From Macropodus opercularis (Eukaryota > Chordata > Actinopteri > Anabantiformes > Osphronemidae), in NCBI GenBank assembly GCA_030770545.1, contig CM061105.1:2649001-2713000 (forward strand): DNA of 64,000 nt, read 5' to 3'. Position 1 is the stretch's first letter, and each line of letters begins with the position of its first letter. The notes beneath the pieces are model-generated. The model ran no database searches and was not told where the DNA came from. It saw only the letters and a program-made list of their open reading frames with translations. Shown one piece after another: positions 47,201-60,075 of this stretch. Both the position numbers and the translations under genes were made by a program.

Positions 47201-48751
47201 CAGCCCTGAAGAAGGCAAACACCTTTAAAATGCATTTAAATCACTTTGACAAAAGTAGTGTTCTTTGGTCTGAAATGCACAGAACAGGCCATTCTAAGCG
47301 CTTTTCCACTGTTTCCAGCCCAAGTGATTCTTTAAGCTGCTGCATCTTCATGCAAACAATGGCAATGAAGTTTTTGTGCTAGATATGATCTAAATACATT
47401 CCTGAAGAAGGCAAACACCTTTAAAATGCTTTGAAATCACTTTGACAAAAGTAGTGTGCTTTGGTCTAAAATGCACAGAACAGGCCATTCTAAGCGTTTT
47501 CGCACTGTTTCCATTCTCAGTATTTCTTTAAGCTGCTGCATCTTAGTTCAAGCAATAGCAATGAAGGTTTTGTGCTAGAAATGATCCAAATACATCCCTG
47601 AAGCAGGCAAACACCTTTAAAATGCATTTAAATCACTTTAACCAAAGTAGTGTTCTTTGGCATCAAATGCACAGAACAGGCCATTCTAAGCGTTTTCGCA
47701 CTGTTTCCAGCTTCAGTATTTCTTTAAGCTGCTGCATCTTAATGCAAACAATGGCAATGAAGTTTTTGTGCTAGATATGTTCCAAATACATTCCTGAAGC
47801 AGGCAAACACCTTTAAAATGCTTTGAAATCACTTTGACAAAAGTAGTGTGCTTTGGTCTAAAATGCACAGAACAGGCCATTCTAAGCGTTTTCGCACTGT
47901 TTCCATTCTCAGTATTTCTTTAAGCTGCTGCATCTTAGTTCAAGCAATAGCAATGAAGGTTTTGTGCTAGAAATGATCCAAATACATCCCTGAAGCAGGC
48001 AAACACCTTTAAAATGCATTTAAATCACTTTAACCAAAGTAGTGTTCTTTGGCATCAAATGCACAGAACAGGCCATTCTAAGCGTTTTCGCACTGTTTCC
48101 AGCTTCAGTATTTCTTTAAGCTGCTGCATCTTAATGCAAACAATGGCAATGAAGTTTTTGTGCTAGATATGTTCCAAATACATCCCTGAAGAAGGCAAGC
48201 ACCTTTAAAATGCTTTGAAATCACTTTGACAAAAGTAGTGTCCTTATGGTCTGAACAGGCCATTCTAAGCGTTTTCGCACTGTTTCCAGCCTCAGTATTT
48301 CTTTAAGCTGCTGCATCTTAATGCAAACAATGGCAATGAAGTTTTTGTGCTAGATATGTTCCAAATACATTCCTGAAGCAGGCAAACACCTTTAAAATGC
48401 TTTGAAATCACTTTGACAAAAGTAGTGTGCTTTGGTCTAAAATGCACAGAACAGGCCATTCTAAGCGTTTTCGCACTGTTTCCATTCTCAGTATTTCTTT
48501 AAGCTGCTGCATCTTAGTTCAAGCAATAGCAATGAAGGTTTTGTGCTAGAAATGATCCAAATACATCCCTGAAGCAGGCAAACACCTTTAAAATGCATTT
48601 AAATCACTTTAACCAAAGTAGTGTTCTTTGGCATCAAATGCACAGAACAGGCCATTCTAAGCGTTTTCGCACTGTTTCCAGCTTCAGTATTTCTTTAAGC
48701 TGCTGCATCTTAATGCAAACAATGGCAATGAAGTTTTTGTGCTAGATATGT
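44280..48751 (+). repeat. 4472-bp HOR, copy B
   Basis: Near-identical second copy of 39808-44279, abutting it directly. The join near 44280-44293 is a hybrid monomer, GATATGTTCC followed by CCCTGGAGAAGG. The start of copy A instead reads GATATGATCC before CCCTGGAGAAGG. At the end of copy B the sequence keeps GTTCC and goes on to GAAGAAGGCAAGC. This pattern is expected if the duplication arose by unequal exchange inside that monomer. Confidence 0.92.
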
Positions 48752-50520
48752 TCCAAATACATCCCTGAAGAAGGCAAGCACCTTTAAAATGCTTTGAAAT
48801 CACTTTGACAAAAGTAGTGTCCTTATGGTCGGAACAGGCCATTCTAAGCGTTTTCGCACTGTTTCCAGCCTCAGTATTTCTTTAAGCTGCTGCATCTTAA
48901 TGCAAGCAATGGCAATGAAGTTTTTGTGTTAGATATGTTCCAAATACATCCCTGAAGCAGGCAAACACCTTTAAAATGCTTTGAAATCACTTTGACAAAA
49001 GTAGTGTGCTTTGGTCTAAAATGCACAGAACAGGCCATTCTAAGCGTTTTCGCACTGTTTCCAGCCTCAGTATTTCTTTAAGCTGCTGCATCTTAGTTCA
49101 AGCAATAGCAATGAAGGTTGTGTGCTAGATATGATCCAAATACAGCCCTGAAGAAGGCAAACACCTTTAAAATGCATTTAAATCACTTTTACTAAAGTAG
49201 TGTTCTTTGGCATCAAATGCACAGAACAGGCCACTCTAAGCGTTTTCGCACTGTTTCGAGCCTCAGTATTTCTTTAAACTGCTGCATATTAATGCAAGCA
49301 GTGGCAATGAAGTTTTTGTGCTAGATATGATCCAAATACATCCCTGAAGAAGGCAAACACCTTTAAAATGCATTTAAATCACATTGACAAAAGTAGTGTT
49401 CTTTGGTCTGAAATGCACAGAACAGGCCATTCTAAGCGTTTTTCCACTGTTTCCAGCCCAAGTGATTCTTTAAGCTGCTGCATCTTCATGCAAACAATGG
49501 CAATGAAGTTTTTGTGCTAGATATGATCTAAATACATCCCTGAAGACGACAAACACCTTTAAAATGCTTTGAAATCACTTTGACAAAAGTAGTGTTCTTT
49601 GGTCTGAAATGCACAGAACAGGCCATTCTAAGCGTTTTCGCACTGTTTCCAGCCTCAGTATTTCTTTAGGCTGCTGCATCTTAATGCAAACAATGGCAAT
49701 GAAGTTTTTGTGCTAGATATGATCTAAATACATCCCTGAAGACGACAAACACCTTTAAAATGCTTTGAAATCACTTTGACAAAAGTAGTGTTCTTTGGTC
49801 TGAAATGCACAGAACAGGCCACTCTAAGCGTTTTCGCACTGTTTCGAGCCTCAGTATTTCTTTAAACTGCTGCATATTAATGCAAGCAGTGGCAATGAAG
49901 TTTTTGTGCTAGATATGATCCAAATACATCCCTGAAGAAGGCAAACACCTTTAAAATGCTTTGAATTCACTTTGACAAAAGTAGTGTCCTTATGGTCTGA
50001 ACAGTCCATTCTAAGCGTTTTCGCACTGTTTCCAGCCTCAGTATTTCTTTAAGCTGCTGCATCTTAATTCAAGCAATAGCAATGAAGGTTTTGTGCCAGA
50101 TATGATCCAAATACATCCCTGAAGAAGGCAAACACCTTTTAAATGCTTTGAAATCACTTTGACAAAAGTATTGTCCTTATGGTATGAAATGCACAGAACA
50201 GGCCATTAAGCGTTTTCGCACTGTTTCCAGCCAAAGTGATTCTTTAAGCTGCTGCATCTTAATGCAAACAATGGCAATGAAGTTTTTGTGCTAGATATGT
50301 TCCAAATACATTCCTGAAGAAGGCTAACACCTTTAAAATGCTTTGAAATCACTTTGACAAAAGTAGTGTGCTTTGGTCTAAAATGCACAGAACAGGCCAT
50401 TCTAAGCGTTTTCGCACTGTTTCCAGCCTCAGTATTTCTTTAAGCTGCTGCATCTTAATGCAAACAATGGCAATGAAGTTTTTGTGCTAGATATGATCCA
50501 AATACATCCCTGAAGAAGGC
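48752..50520 (+). repeat. Segment matching 23.1-24.0 kb with a 578-bp insertion
   Basis: From 49046 it follows 23141 onward, including two successive TGATCTAAATAC / GAAGACGAC units (49526 and 49728). At about 49950 it departs through GAATTC, AACAGTCC, GTGCCAGATATG, CCTTATGGTATGAAATGC and CCAGCCAAAGTG units. These correspond to 14332-14900. It then rejoins the 24 kb copy at TACTAAAG (50548 against 24061). The extra length is 578 bp, three units. A private GTATTGTCC is seen near 50168. Confidence 0.82.
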
Positions 50521-52271
50521 AAACACCTTTAAAATGCATTTAAATCACTTTTACTAAAGTAGTGTTCTTTGGCATCAAATGCACAGAACAGGCCATTCTA
50601 AGCGTTTTCGCACTGTTTCGAGCCTCAGTATTTCTTTAAGCTGCTACATATTAATGCAAGCAGTGGCAATGAAGTTTTTGTGCTAGATATGATCCAAATA
50701 CATCCCTGAAGAAGGCAAACACCTTTAAAATGCATTTAAATCACTTTGACAAAAGTAGTGTTCTTTGGTCTGAAATGCACAGAACAGGCCATTCTAAGCG
50801 TTTTCGCACTGTTTCCAGCCTCAGTATTTCTTTAAGCTGCTGCACCTTAATGTAAGCAATGGCAATGAAGTTTTTGTGCTAGATATGATCCAAATACATC
50901 TCTGAAGAAGGAAAACACCTTTAAAATGCATTTAAATCACTTTGACAAAAGTAGTGTTCTTTGGTCTGAAATGCACAGAACAGGCCATTCTAAGCGTTTT
51001 CGCACTGTTTCCAGCCTCAGTATTTCTTTAAGCTGCTGCATCTTAAGTCAAGCAATAGCAATGAAGGTTTTGTGCTAGATATGATCCAAATACATCCCTG
51101 AAGAAGGCTAACACCTTTAAAATGCTTTGAAATCACTTTAACCAAAGTAGTGTTCTTTGACATCAAATGCACAGAACAGGCCATTCTAAGCGTTTTCGCA
51201 CTGTTTCCAGCTTCAGTATTTCTTTAAGCTGCTGCATATTAATGCAAGCAGTGGCAATGAAGTTTTTGTGCTAGATATGTTCCAAATACATCCCTGAAGC
51301 AGGCAAACACCTTTAAAATGCTTTGAAATCACTTTGACAAAAGTAGTGTCCTTATGGTCTGAACAGGCCATTCTAAGCGTTTTCGCACTGTTTCCAGCCT
51401 CAGTATTTCTTTAAGCTGCTGCATCTTAATGCAAACAATGGCAATGAAGTTTTTGTGCTAGATATGTTCCAAATACATTCCTGAAGAAGGCAAACACCTT
51501 TAAAATGCTTTGAAATCACTTTGACAAAAGTAGTGTGCTTTGGTCTAAAATGCACAGAACAGGCCATTCTAAGCGTTGTCGCACTGTTTCCATTCTCAGT
51601 ATTTCTTTAAGCTGCTGCATCTTAGTTCAAGCAATAGCAATGAAGGTTTTGTGCTAGAAATGATCCAAATACATCCCTGAACAAAGCAAACACCTTTAAA
51701 ATGCATTTAAATCACTTTAACTAAAGTAGTGTTCTTTGGCATCAAATGCACAGAACAGGCCATTCTAAGCGTTTTCGCACTGTTTTCAGCCTCAGTATTT
51801 CCTTAAGCTGCTGCATCTTAATGCAAACAATGGCAATGAAGTTTTTGTGCTAGATATGTTCCAAATACATCCCTGAAGAAGGCAAGCACCTTTAAAATGC
51901 TTTGAAATCACTTTGACAAACGTAGTGTTCTTTGGTCTAAAATGCACAGAACAGGCCATTCTAAGCGTTTTCGCACTGTTTCCAGCCTCAGTATTTCTTT
52001 AAGCTGCTGCATCTTAATGCAAGCAATGGCAATGAAGTTTTTGTGTTAGATATGTTCCAAATACATCCCTGAAGCAGGCAAACACCTTTAAAATGCTTTG
52101 AAATCACTTTGACAAAAGTAGTGTCCTTATGGTCTGAACAGGCCATTCTAAGCGTTTTCGCACTGTTTCCAGCCTCAGTATTTCTTTAAGCTGCTGCATC
52201 TTAATGCAAACAATGGCAATGAAGTTTTTGTGCTAGATATGTTCCAAATACATTCCTGAAGAAGGCAAACA
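50521..52271 (+). repeat. HOR block 3, copy C (first part)
   Basis: Matches 24034-25784 with shift 26487: TACTAAAG, CTGCTACATATT, CATCTCTGAAGAAGGAAAAC, CTTAAGTC, GACATC, short, GCGTTGTCGCAC (near 51574, as at 25086 and 30350), GAACAAAGC, GTTTTCAGCC, GTGTTAGATATG. The rare GCGTTGTCGC change in all three block 3 copies confirms common descent. A private ATGTAAGCAATGG occurs near 50849. No gene is visible. Confidence 0.86.
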
Positions 52272-55200
52272 CCTTTAAAATGCTTTGAAATCACTTTGAC
52301 AAAAGTAGTGTGCTTTGGTCTAAAATGCACAGAACAGGCCATTCTAAGCGTTTTCGCACTGTTTCCAGCCTCAGTATTTCTTTAAGCTGCTGCATCTTAG
52401 TTCAAGCAATAGCAATGAAGGTTGTGTGCTAGAAATGATCCAAATACATCCCTGAAGAAGGCTAACACCTTTAAAATGCTTTGAAATCACTTTAACCAAA
52501 GTAGTGTTCTTTGGCATCAAATGCACAGAACAGGCCATTCTAAGCGTATTCGCACTGTTTCCAGCCTCAGTATTTCTTTAAGCTGCTGCATCTTAATGCA
52601 AGCAGTGGCAATGAAGTTTTTGTGCTAGATATGATCCAAATACAGCCCTGAAGAAGGCAAACACCTTTAAAATGCATTTAAATCACTTTTACTAAAGTAG
52701 TGTTCTTTGGCATCAAATGCACAGAACAGGCCATTCTAAGCGTTTTCGCACTGTTTCGAGCCTCAGTATTTCTTTAAGCTGCTGCATATTAATGCAAGCA
52801 ATGGCAATGAAGTTTTTGTGCTAGATATGATCCAAATACATCCCTGAAGAAGGCAAACGCCTTTAAAATGCTTTGAAATCACTTTGACAAAAGTAGTGTT
52901 CTTTGGTCTGAAATGCACAGAACAGGCCATTCTAAGCGTTTTCCCACTGTTTCCAGCCCAAGTGATTCTTTAAGCTGCTGCATCTTAATGCAAACAATGG
53001 CAATGAAGTTTTTGTGCTAGACATGATCTAAATACATCCCTGAAGAAGGCAAACACCTTTAAAATGCATTTAAATCACTTTAACCAAAGAAGTGTTCTTT
53101 GGCATCAAATGCACAGAACAGGCCATTCTAAGCGTTTTCCCACTGTTTCCAGCCCAAGTGATTCTTTAAGCTGCTGCATCTTAATGCAAGCAATGGCAAT
53201 AAAGTTTTTGTGTTAGATATGTTCCAAATACATCCCTGAAGAAGGCAAACACATTTTAAAATGCTTTGAAATCACTTTGACAAAAGTAGTGTGCTTTGGT
53301 CTAAAATGCACAGAACAGGCCATTCTAAGCGTTTTCGCACTGTTTCCAGCCTCAGTATTTCTTTAAGCTGCTGCATCTTAAGTCAAGCAATAGCAATGAA
53401 GGTTTTGTGCTAGAAATGATCCAAATACATCCCTTAAGCAGGCAAACACCTTTAAAATGCATTTAAATGACTTTAACCAAAGTAGTGTTCTTTGGCATCA
53501 AATGCACAGAACAGGCCATTCTAAGCGTTTTCGCACTGTTTCCAGCTTCAGTATTTCTTTAAGCTGCTGCATCTTAATTCAAGCAATAGCAATGAAGGTT
53601 TTGTGCTAAAAATGATCCAAATACATCCCTGAAGAAGGCAAACACCTTTTAAATGCTTTGAAATCACTTTAATTAAAGTAGTGTTCTTTGGCATCAAATG
53701 CACAGAACAGGCCATTCTAAGCGTTTTCGCACTGTTTCCAGCCTCAGTATTTCTTTAAGCTGCTGCATCTTAATTCAAGCAATAGCAATGAAGGTTTTGT
53801 GCTAGAAATGATCCAAATACATCCCTGAAGAAGGCAAACACCTTTAAAATGCTTTGAAATCACTTTGACAAAAGTAGTGTTCTTTGGTCTGAAATGCACA
53901 GAACAGGCCATTAAGCGTTTTCGCACTGTTTCCAGCCCAAGTGATTCTTTAAGCTGCTGCATATTAATGCAAGCAGTGGCAATGAAGTTTTTGTGCTAGA
54001 TATGATCCAAATACATCCCTGAAGAAGGCAAACACCTTTAAAATGCATTTAAATCACTTTGTTCAAAGTACTGTTCTTTTGGTCTGAAATGCACAGAACA
54101 GGCCATTCTAAGCGTTTTCGCACTGTTTCCAGCCTCAGTATTTCTTTAAGCTGCTGCATCTTAATTCAAGCAATAGCAATGAAGGTTTTGTGCTAGAAAT
54201 GATCCAAATACATCCCTGAACAAGGCAAACACCTTTAAAATGCATTTAAATCACTTTAACCAAAGTAGTGTTCTTTGGCATCAAATGCACAGAACAGGCC
54301 ATTCTAAGCGTTTTCGCACTGTTTCCAGCCTCAGTATTTCTTTAAGCTGCTGCATCTTAATGCAAACAATGGCAATGAAGTTTTTGTGCTAGATATGTTC
54401 CAAATACATTCCTGAAGAAGGCAAACACCTTTAAAATGCTTTGAAATCACTTTGACAAAAGTAGTGTGCTTTGGTCTAAAATGCACAGAACAGGCCATTC
54501 TAAGCGTTTTCGCACTGTTTCCAGCCTCAGTATTTCTTTAAGCTGCTGCATCTTAGTTCAAGCAATAGCAATGAAGGTTGTGTGCTAGAAATGATCCAAA
54601 TACATCCCTGAAGACGGCAAACACCTTTAAAATGCATTTAAAAAACTTTAACCAAAGTAGTGTTCTTTGGCATCAAATGCACAGAACAGGCCATTCTAAG
54701 CGTATTCGCACTGTTTCCAGCCTCAGTATTTCTTTAAGCTGCTGCATCTTAATGCAAGCAGTGGCAATGAAGTTTTTGTGCTAGATATGATCCAAATACA
54801 GCCCTGAAGAAGGCAAACACCTTTAAAATGCATTTAAATCACTTTAACCAAAGTAGTGTTCTTTGGCATCAAATGCACAGAACAGGCCATTCTAAGCGTT
54901 TTCGCATTGTTTCCAGCTTCAGTATTTCTTTAAGCTGCTGCATCTTAATGCAAACAATGGCAATGAAGTTTTTGTGCTAGATATGTTCCAAATACATCCC
55001 TGAAGAAGGCAAGCACCTTTAAAATGCTTTGAAATCACTTTGACAAAAGTAGTGTCCTTATGGTCGGAACAGGCCATTCTAAGCGTTTTCGCACTGCTTC
55101 CAGCCTCAGTATTTCTTTAAGCTGCTGCATCTTAATGCAAGCAATGGCAATGAAGTTTTTGTGTTAGATATGTTCCAAATACATCCCTGAAGAAGGCAAA

Positions 55201-56173
55201 CATCTTTAAAATACTTTGAAATCACTTTGACAAAAGTAGTGTCCTTATGGTCTGAACAGGCCATTCTAAGCGTTTTCGCACTGTTTCCAGCCTCAGTATT
55301 TCTTTAAGCTGCTGCATCTTAGTTCAAGCAATAGCAATGAAGGTTGTGTGCTAGAAATGATCCAAATACATCCCTGAAGACGGCAAACACCTTTAAAATG
55401 CATTTAAATCACTTTAACCAAAGTAGTGTTCTTTGGCATCAAATGCACAGAACAGGCCATTCTAAGCGTATTCGCACTGTTTCCAGCCTCAGTATTTCTT
55501 TAAGCTGCTGCATCTTAATGCAAGCAGTGGCAATGAAGTTTTTGTGCTAGATATGATCCAAATACAGCCCTGAAGAAGGCAAACACCTTTAAAATGCATT
55601 TAAATCACTTTTACTAAAGTAGTGTTCTTTGGCATCAAATGCACAGAACAGGCCATTCTAAGCGTTTTCGCACTGTTTCGAGCCTCAGTATTTCTTTAAG
55701 CTGCTGCATATTAATGCAAGCAGTGGCAATGAAGTTTTTGTGCTAGATATGATCCAAATACATCCCTGAAGAAGGCAAACACCTTTAAAATGCATTTAAA
55801 TCACTTTGACAAAAGTAGTGTTCTTTGGTCTGAAATGCACAGAACAGGCCATTCTAAGCGTTTTCGCACTGTTTCCAGCCTCAGTATTTCTTTAGGCTGC
55901 TGCATCTTAATGCAAACAATGGCAATGAAGTTTTTGTGCTAGATATGATCCAAATACATCCCTGAAGAAGGCAAACACCTTTAAAATGCTTTGAAATCAC
56001 TTTGACAAAAGTAGTGTTCTTTGGTCTGAAATATGCAGAACAGGCCATTCTAAGCGTTTTCGCACTGTTTCCAGCCTCAGTATTTCTTTAAGCTGCTGCA
56101 TCTTAATGCAAACAATGGCAATGAAGTTTTTGTACTAGATATGATCCAAATACATCCCTGAAGAAGGCAAGCA
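52272..56173 (+). repeat. 3902-bp HOR, copy A (20 monomers)
   Basis: Repeats directly at 56174-60075 with shift 3902, which equals 18 x 196 + 2 x 187. Shared markers: GAAGGTTGTG unit followed by GGCTAACACC (52436), GGCAAACGCC (52853), CAAAGAAGTG, GGCAATAAAG, CACATTTTAAAATGC, CCCTTAAGCAGG, AATTAAAGTAG, GTTCAAAGTACTG, ATTTAAAAAACTTT (54634), GCGTTTTCGCATTG (54898), CACTGCTTCC (55092) and GAAATATGCAGAAC (56029). Differences are few: GTGCTAAAAATG near 53605, CATCTTTAAAATAC near 55202, and TTTGTACTAG near 56132. Confidence 0.92.
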
Positions 56174-59100
56174 CCTTTAAAATGCTTTGAAATCACTTTG
56201 ACAAAAGTAGTGTGCTTTGGTCTAAAATGCACAGAACAGGCCATTCTAAGCGTTTTCGCACTGTTTCCAGCCTCAGTATTTCTTTAAGCTGCTGCATCTT
56301 AGTTCAAGCAATAGCAATGAAGGTTGTGTGCTAGAAATGATCCAAATACATCCCTGAAGAAGGCTAACACCTTTAAAATGCTTTGAAATCACTTTAACCA
56401 AAGTAGTGTTCTTTGGCATCAAATGCACAGAACAGGCCATTCTAAGCGTATTCGCACTGTTTCCAGCCTCAGTATTTCTTTAAGCTGCTGCATCTTAATG
56501 CAAGCAGTGGCAATGAAGTTTTTGTGCTAGATATGATCCAAATACAGCCCTGAAGAAGGCAAACACCTTTAAAATGCATTTAAATCACTTTTACTAAAGT
56601 AGTGTTCTTTGGCATCAAATGCACAGAACAGGCCATTCTAAGCGTTTTCGCACTGTTTCGAGCCTCAGTATTTCTTTAAGCTGCTGCATATTAATGCAAG
56701 CAATGGCAATGAAGTTTTTGTGCTAGATATGATCCAAATACATCCCTGAAGAAGGCAAACGCCTTTAAAATGCTTTGAAATCACTTTGACAAAAGTAGTG
56801 TTCTTTGGTCTGAAATGCACAGAACAGGCCATTCTAAGCGTTTTCCCACTGTTTCCAGCCCAAGTGATTCTTTAAGCTGCTGCATCTTAATGCAAACAAT
56901 GGCAATGAAGTTTTTGTGCTAGACATGATCTAAATACATCCCTGAAGAAGGCAAACACCTTTAAAATGCATTTAAATCACTTTAACCAAAGAAGTGTTCT
57001 TTGGCATCAAATGCACAGAACAGGCCATTCTAAGCGTTTTCCCACTGTTTCCAGCCCAAGTGATTCTTTAAGCTGCTGCATCTTAATGCAAGCAATGGCA
57101 ATAAAGTTTTTGTGTTAGATATGTTCCAAATACATCCCTGAAGAAGGCAAACACATTTTAAAATGCTTTGAAATCACTTTGACAAAAGTAGTGTGCTTTG
57201 GTCTAAAATGCACAGAACAGGCCATTCTAAGCGTTTTCGCACTGTTTCCAGCCTCAGTATTTCTTTAAGCTGCTGCATCTTAAGTCAAGCAATAGCAATG
57301 AAGGTTTTGTGCTAGAAATGATCCAAATACATCCCTTAAGCAGGCAAACACCTTTAAAATGCATTTAAATGACTTTAACCAAAGTAGTGTTCTTTGGCAT
57401 CAAATGCACAGAACAGGCCATTCTAAGCGTTTTCGCACTGTTTCCAGCTTCAGTATTTCTTTAAGCTGCTGCATCTTAATTCAAGCAATAGCAATGAAGG
57501 TTTTGTGCTAGAAATGATCCAAATACATCCCTGAAGAAGGCAAACACCTTTTAAATGCTTTGAAATCACTTTAATTAAAGTAGTGTTCTTTGGCATCAAA
57601 TGCACAGAACAGGCCATTCTAAGCGTTTTCGCACTGTTTCCAGCCTCAGTATTTCTTTAAGCTGCTGCATCTTAATTCAAGCAATAGCAATGAAGGTTTT
57701 GTGCTAGAAATGATCCAAATACATCCCTGAAGAAGGCAAACACCTTTAAAATGCTTTGAAATCACTTTGACAAAAGTAGTGTTCTTTGGTCTGAAATGCA
57801 CAGAACAGGCCATTAAGCGTTTTCGCACTGTTTCCAGCCCAAGTGATTCTTTAAGCTGCTGCATATTAATGCAAGCAGTGGCAATGAAGTTTTTGTGCTA
57901 GATATGATCCAAATACATCCCTGAAGAAGGCAAACACCTTTAAAATGCATTTAAATCACTTTGTTCAAAGTACTGTTCTTTTGGTCTGAAATGCACAGAA
58001 CAGGCCATTCTAAGCGTTTTCGCACTGTTTCCAGCCTCAGTATTTCTTTAAGCTGCTGCATCTTAATTCAAGCAATAGCAATGAAGGTTTTGTGCTAGAA
58101 ATGATCCAAATACATCCCTGAACAAGGCAAACACCTTTAAAATGCATTTAAATCACTTTAACCAAAGTAGTGTTCTTTGGCATCAAATGCACAGAACAGG
58201 CCATTCTAAGCGTTTTCGCACTGTTTCCAGCCTCAGTATTTCTTTAAGCTGCTGCATCTTAATGCAAACAATGGCAATGAAGTTTTTGTGCTAGATATGT
58301 TCCAAATACATTCCTGAAGAAGGCAAACACCTTTAAAATGCTTTGAAATCACTTTGACAAAAGTAGTGTGCTTTGGTCTAAAATGCACAGAACAGGCCAT
58401 TCTAAGCGTTTTCGCACTGTTTCCAGCCTCAGTATTTCTTTAAGCTGCTGCATCTTAGTTCAAGCAATAGCAATGAAGGTTGTGTGCTAGAAATGATCCA
58501 AATACATCCCTGAAGACGGCAAACACCTTTAAAATGCATTTAAAAAACTTTAACCAAAGTAGTGTTCTTTGGCATCAAATGCACAGAACAGGCCATTCTA
58601 AGCGTATTCGCACTGTTTCCAGCCTCAGTATTTCTTTAAGCTGCTGCATCTTAATGCAAGCAGTGGCAATGAAGTTTTTGTGCTAGATATGATCCAAATA
58701 CAGCCCTGAAGAAGGCAAACACCTTTAAAATGCATTTAAATCACTTTAACCAAAGTAGTGTTCTTTGGCATCAAATGCACAGAACAGGCCATTCTAAGCG
58801 TTTTCGCATTGTTTCCAGCTTCAGTATTTCTTTAAGCTGCTGCATCTTAATGCAAACAATGGCAATGAAGTTTTTGTGCTAGATATGTTCCAAATACATC
58901 CCTGAAGAAGGCAAGCACCTTTAAAATGCTTTGAAATCACTTTGACAAAAGTAGTGTCCTTATGGTCGGAACAGGCCATTCTAAGCGTTTTCGCACTGCT
59001 TCCAGCCTCAGTATTTCTTTAAGCTGCTGCATCTTAATGCAAGCAATGGCAATGAAGTTTTTGTGTTAGATATGTTCCAAATACATCCCTGAAGCAGGCA

Positions 59101-60075
59101 AACACCTTTAAAATGCTTTGAAATCACTTTGACAAAAGTAGTGTCCTTATGGTCTGAACAGGCCATTCTAAGCGTTTTCGCACTGTTTCCAGCCTCAGTA
59201 TTTCTTTAAGCTGCTGCATCTTAGTTCAAGCAATAGCAATGAAGGTTGTGTGCTAGAAATGATCCAAATACATCCCTGAAGACGGCAAACACCTTTAAAA
59301 TGCATTTAAATCACTTTAACCAAAGTAGTGTTCTTTGGCATCAAATGCACAGAACAGGCCATTCTAAGCGTATTCGCACTGTTTCCAGCCTCAGTATTTC
59401 TTTAAGCTGCTGCATCTTAATGCAAGCAGTGGCAATGAAGTTTTTGTGCTAGATATGATCCAAATACAGCCCTGAAGAAGGCAAACACCTTTAAAATGCA
59501 TTTAAATCACTTTTACTAAAGTAGTGTTCTTTGGCATCAAATGCACAGAACAGGCCATTCTAAGCGTTTTCGCACTGTTTCGAGCCTCAGTATTTCTTTA
59601 AGCTGCTGCATATTAATGCAAGCAGTGGCAATGAAGTTTTTGTGCTAGATATGATCCAAATACATCCCTGAAGAAGGCAAACACCTTTAAAATGCATTTA
59701 AATCACTTTGACAAAAGTAGTGTTCTTTGGTCTGAAATGCACAGAACAGGCCATTCTAAGCGTTTTCGCACTGTTTCCAGCCTCAGTATTTCTTTAGGCT
59801 GCTGCATCTTAATGCAAACAATGGCAATGAAGTTTTTGTGCTAGATATGATCCAAATACATCCCTGAAGAAGGCAAACACCTTTAAAATGCTTTGAAATC
59901 ACTTTGACAAAAGTAGTGTTCTTTGGTCTGAAATATGCAGAACAGGCCATTCTAAGCGTTTTCGCACTGTTTCCAGCCTCAGTATTTCTTTAAGCTGCTG
60001 CATCTTAATGCAAACAATGGCAATGAAGTTTTTGTGCTAGATATGTTCCAAATACATCCCTGAAGAAGGCAAACA
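56174..60075 (+). repeat. 3902-bp HOR, copy B (20 monomers)
   Basis: Second, abutting copy of 52272-56173, with all the listed private markers at +3902: GGCAAACGCC near 56755, ATTTAAAAAACTTT near 58536, GCATTG near 58806, CACTGCTTCC near 58994, GAAATATGCAG near 59931. It leaves the pattern near 60074 with CAAACAGCTTTTAAATGC, a private change. The whole unit also matches, with one or more monomer gains, the segment 25.8-28.1 kb (shift 26683 for the first copy). Confidence 0.92.
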
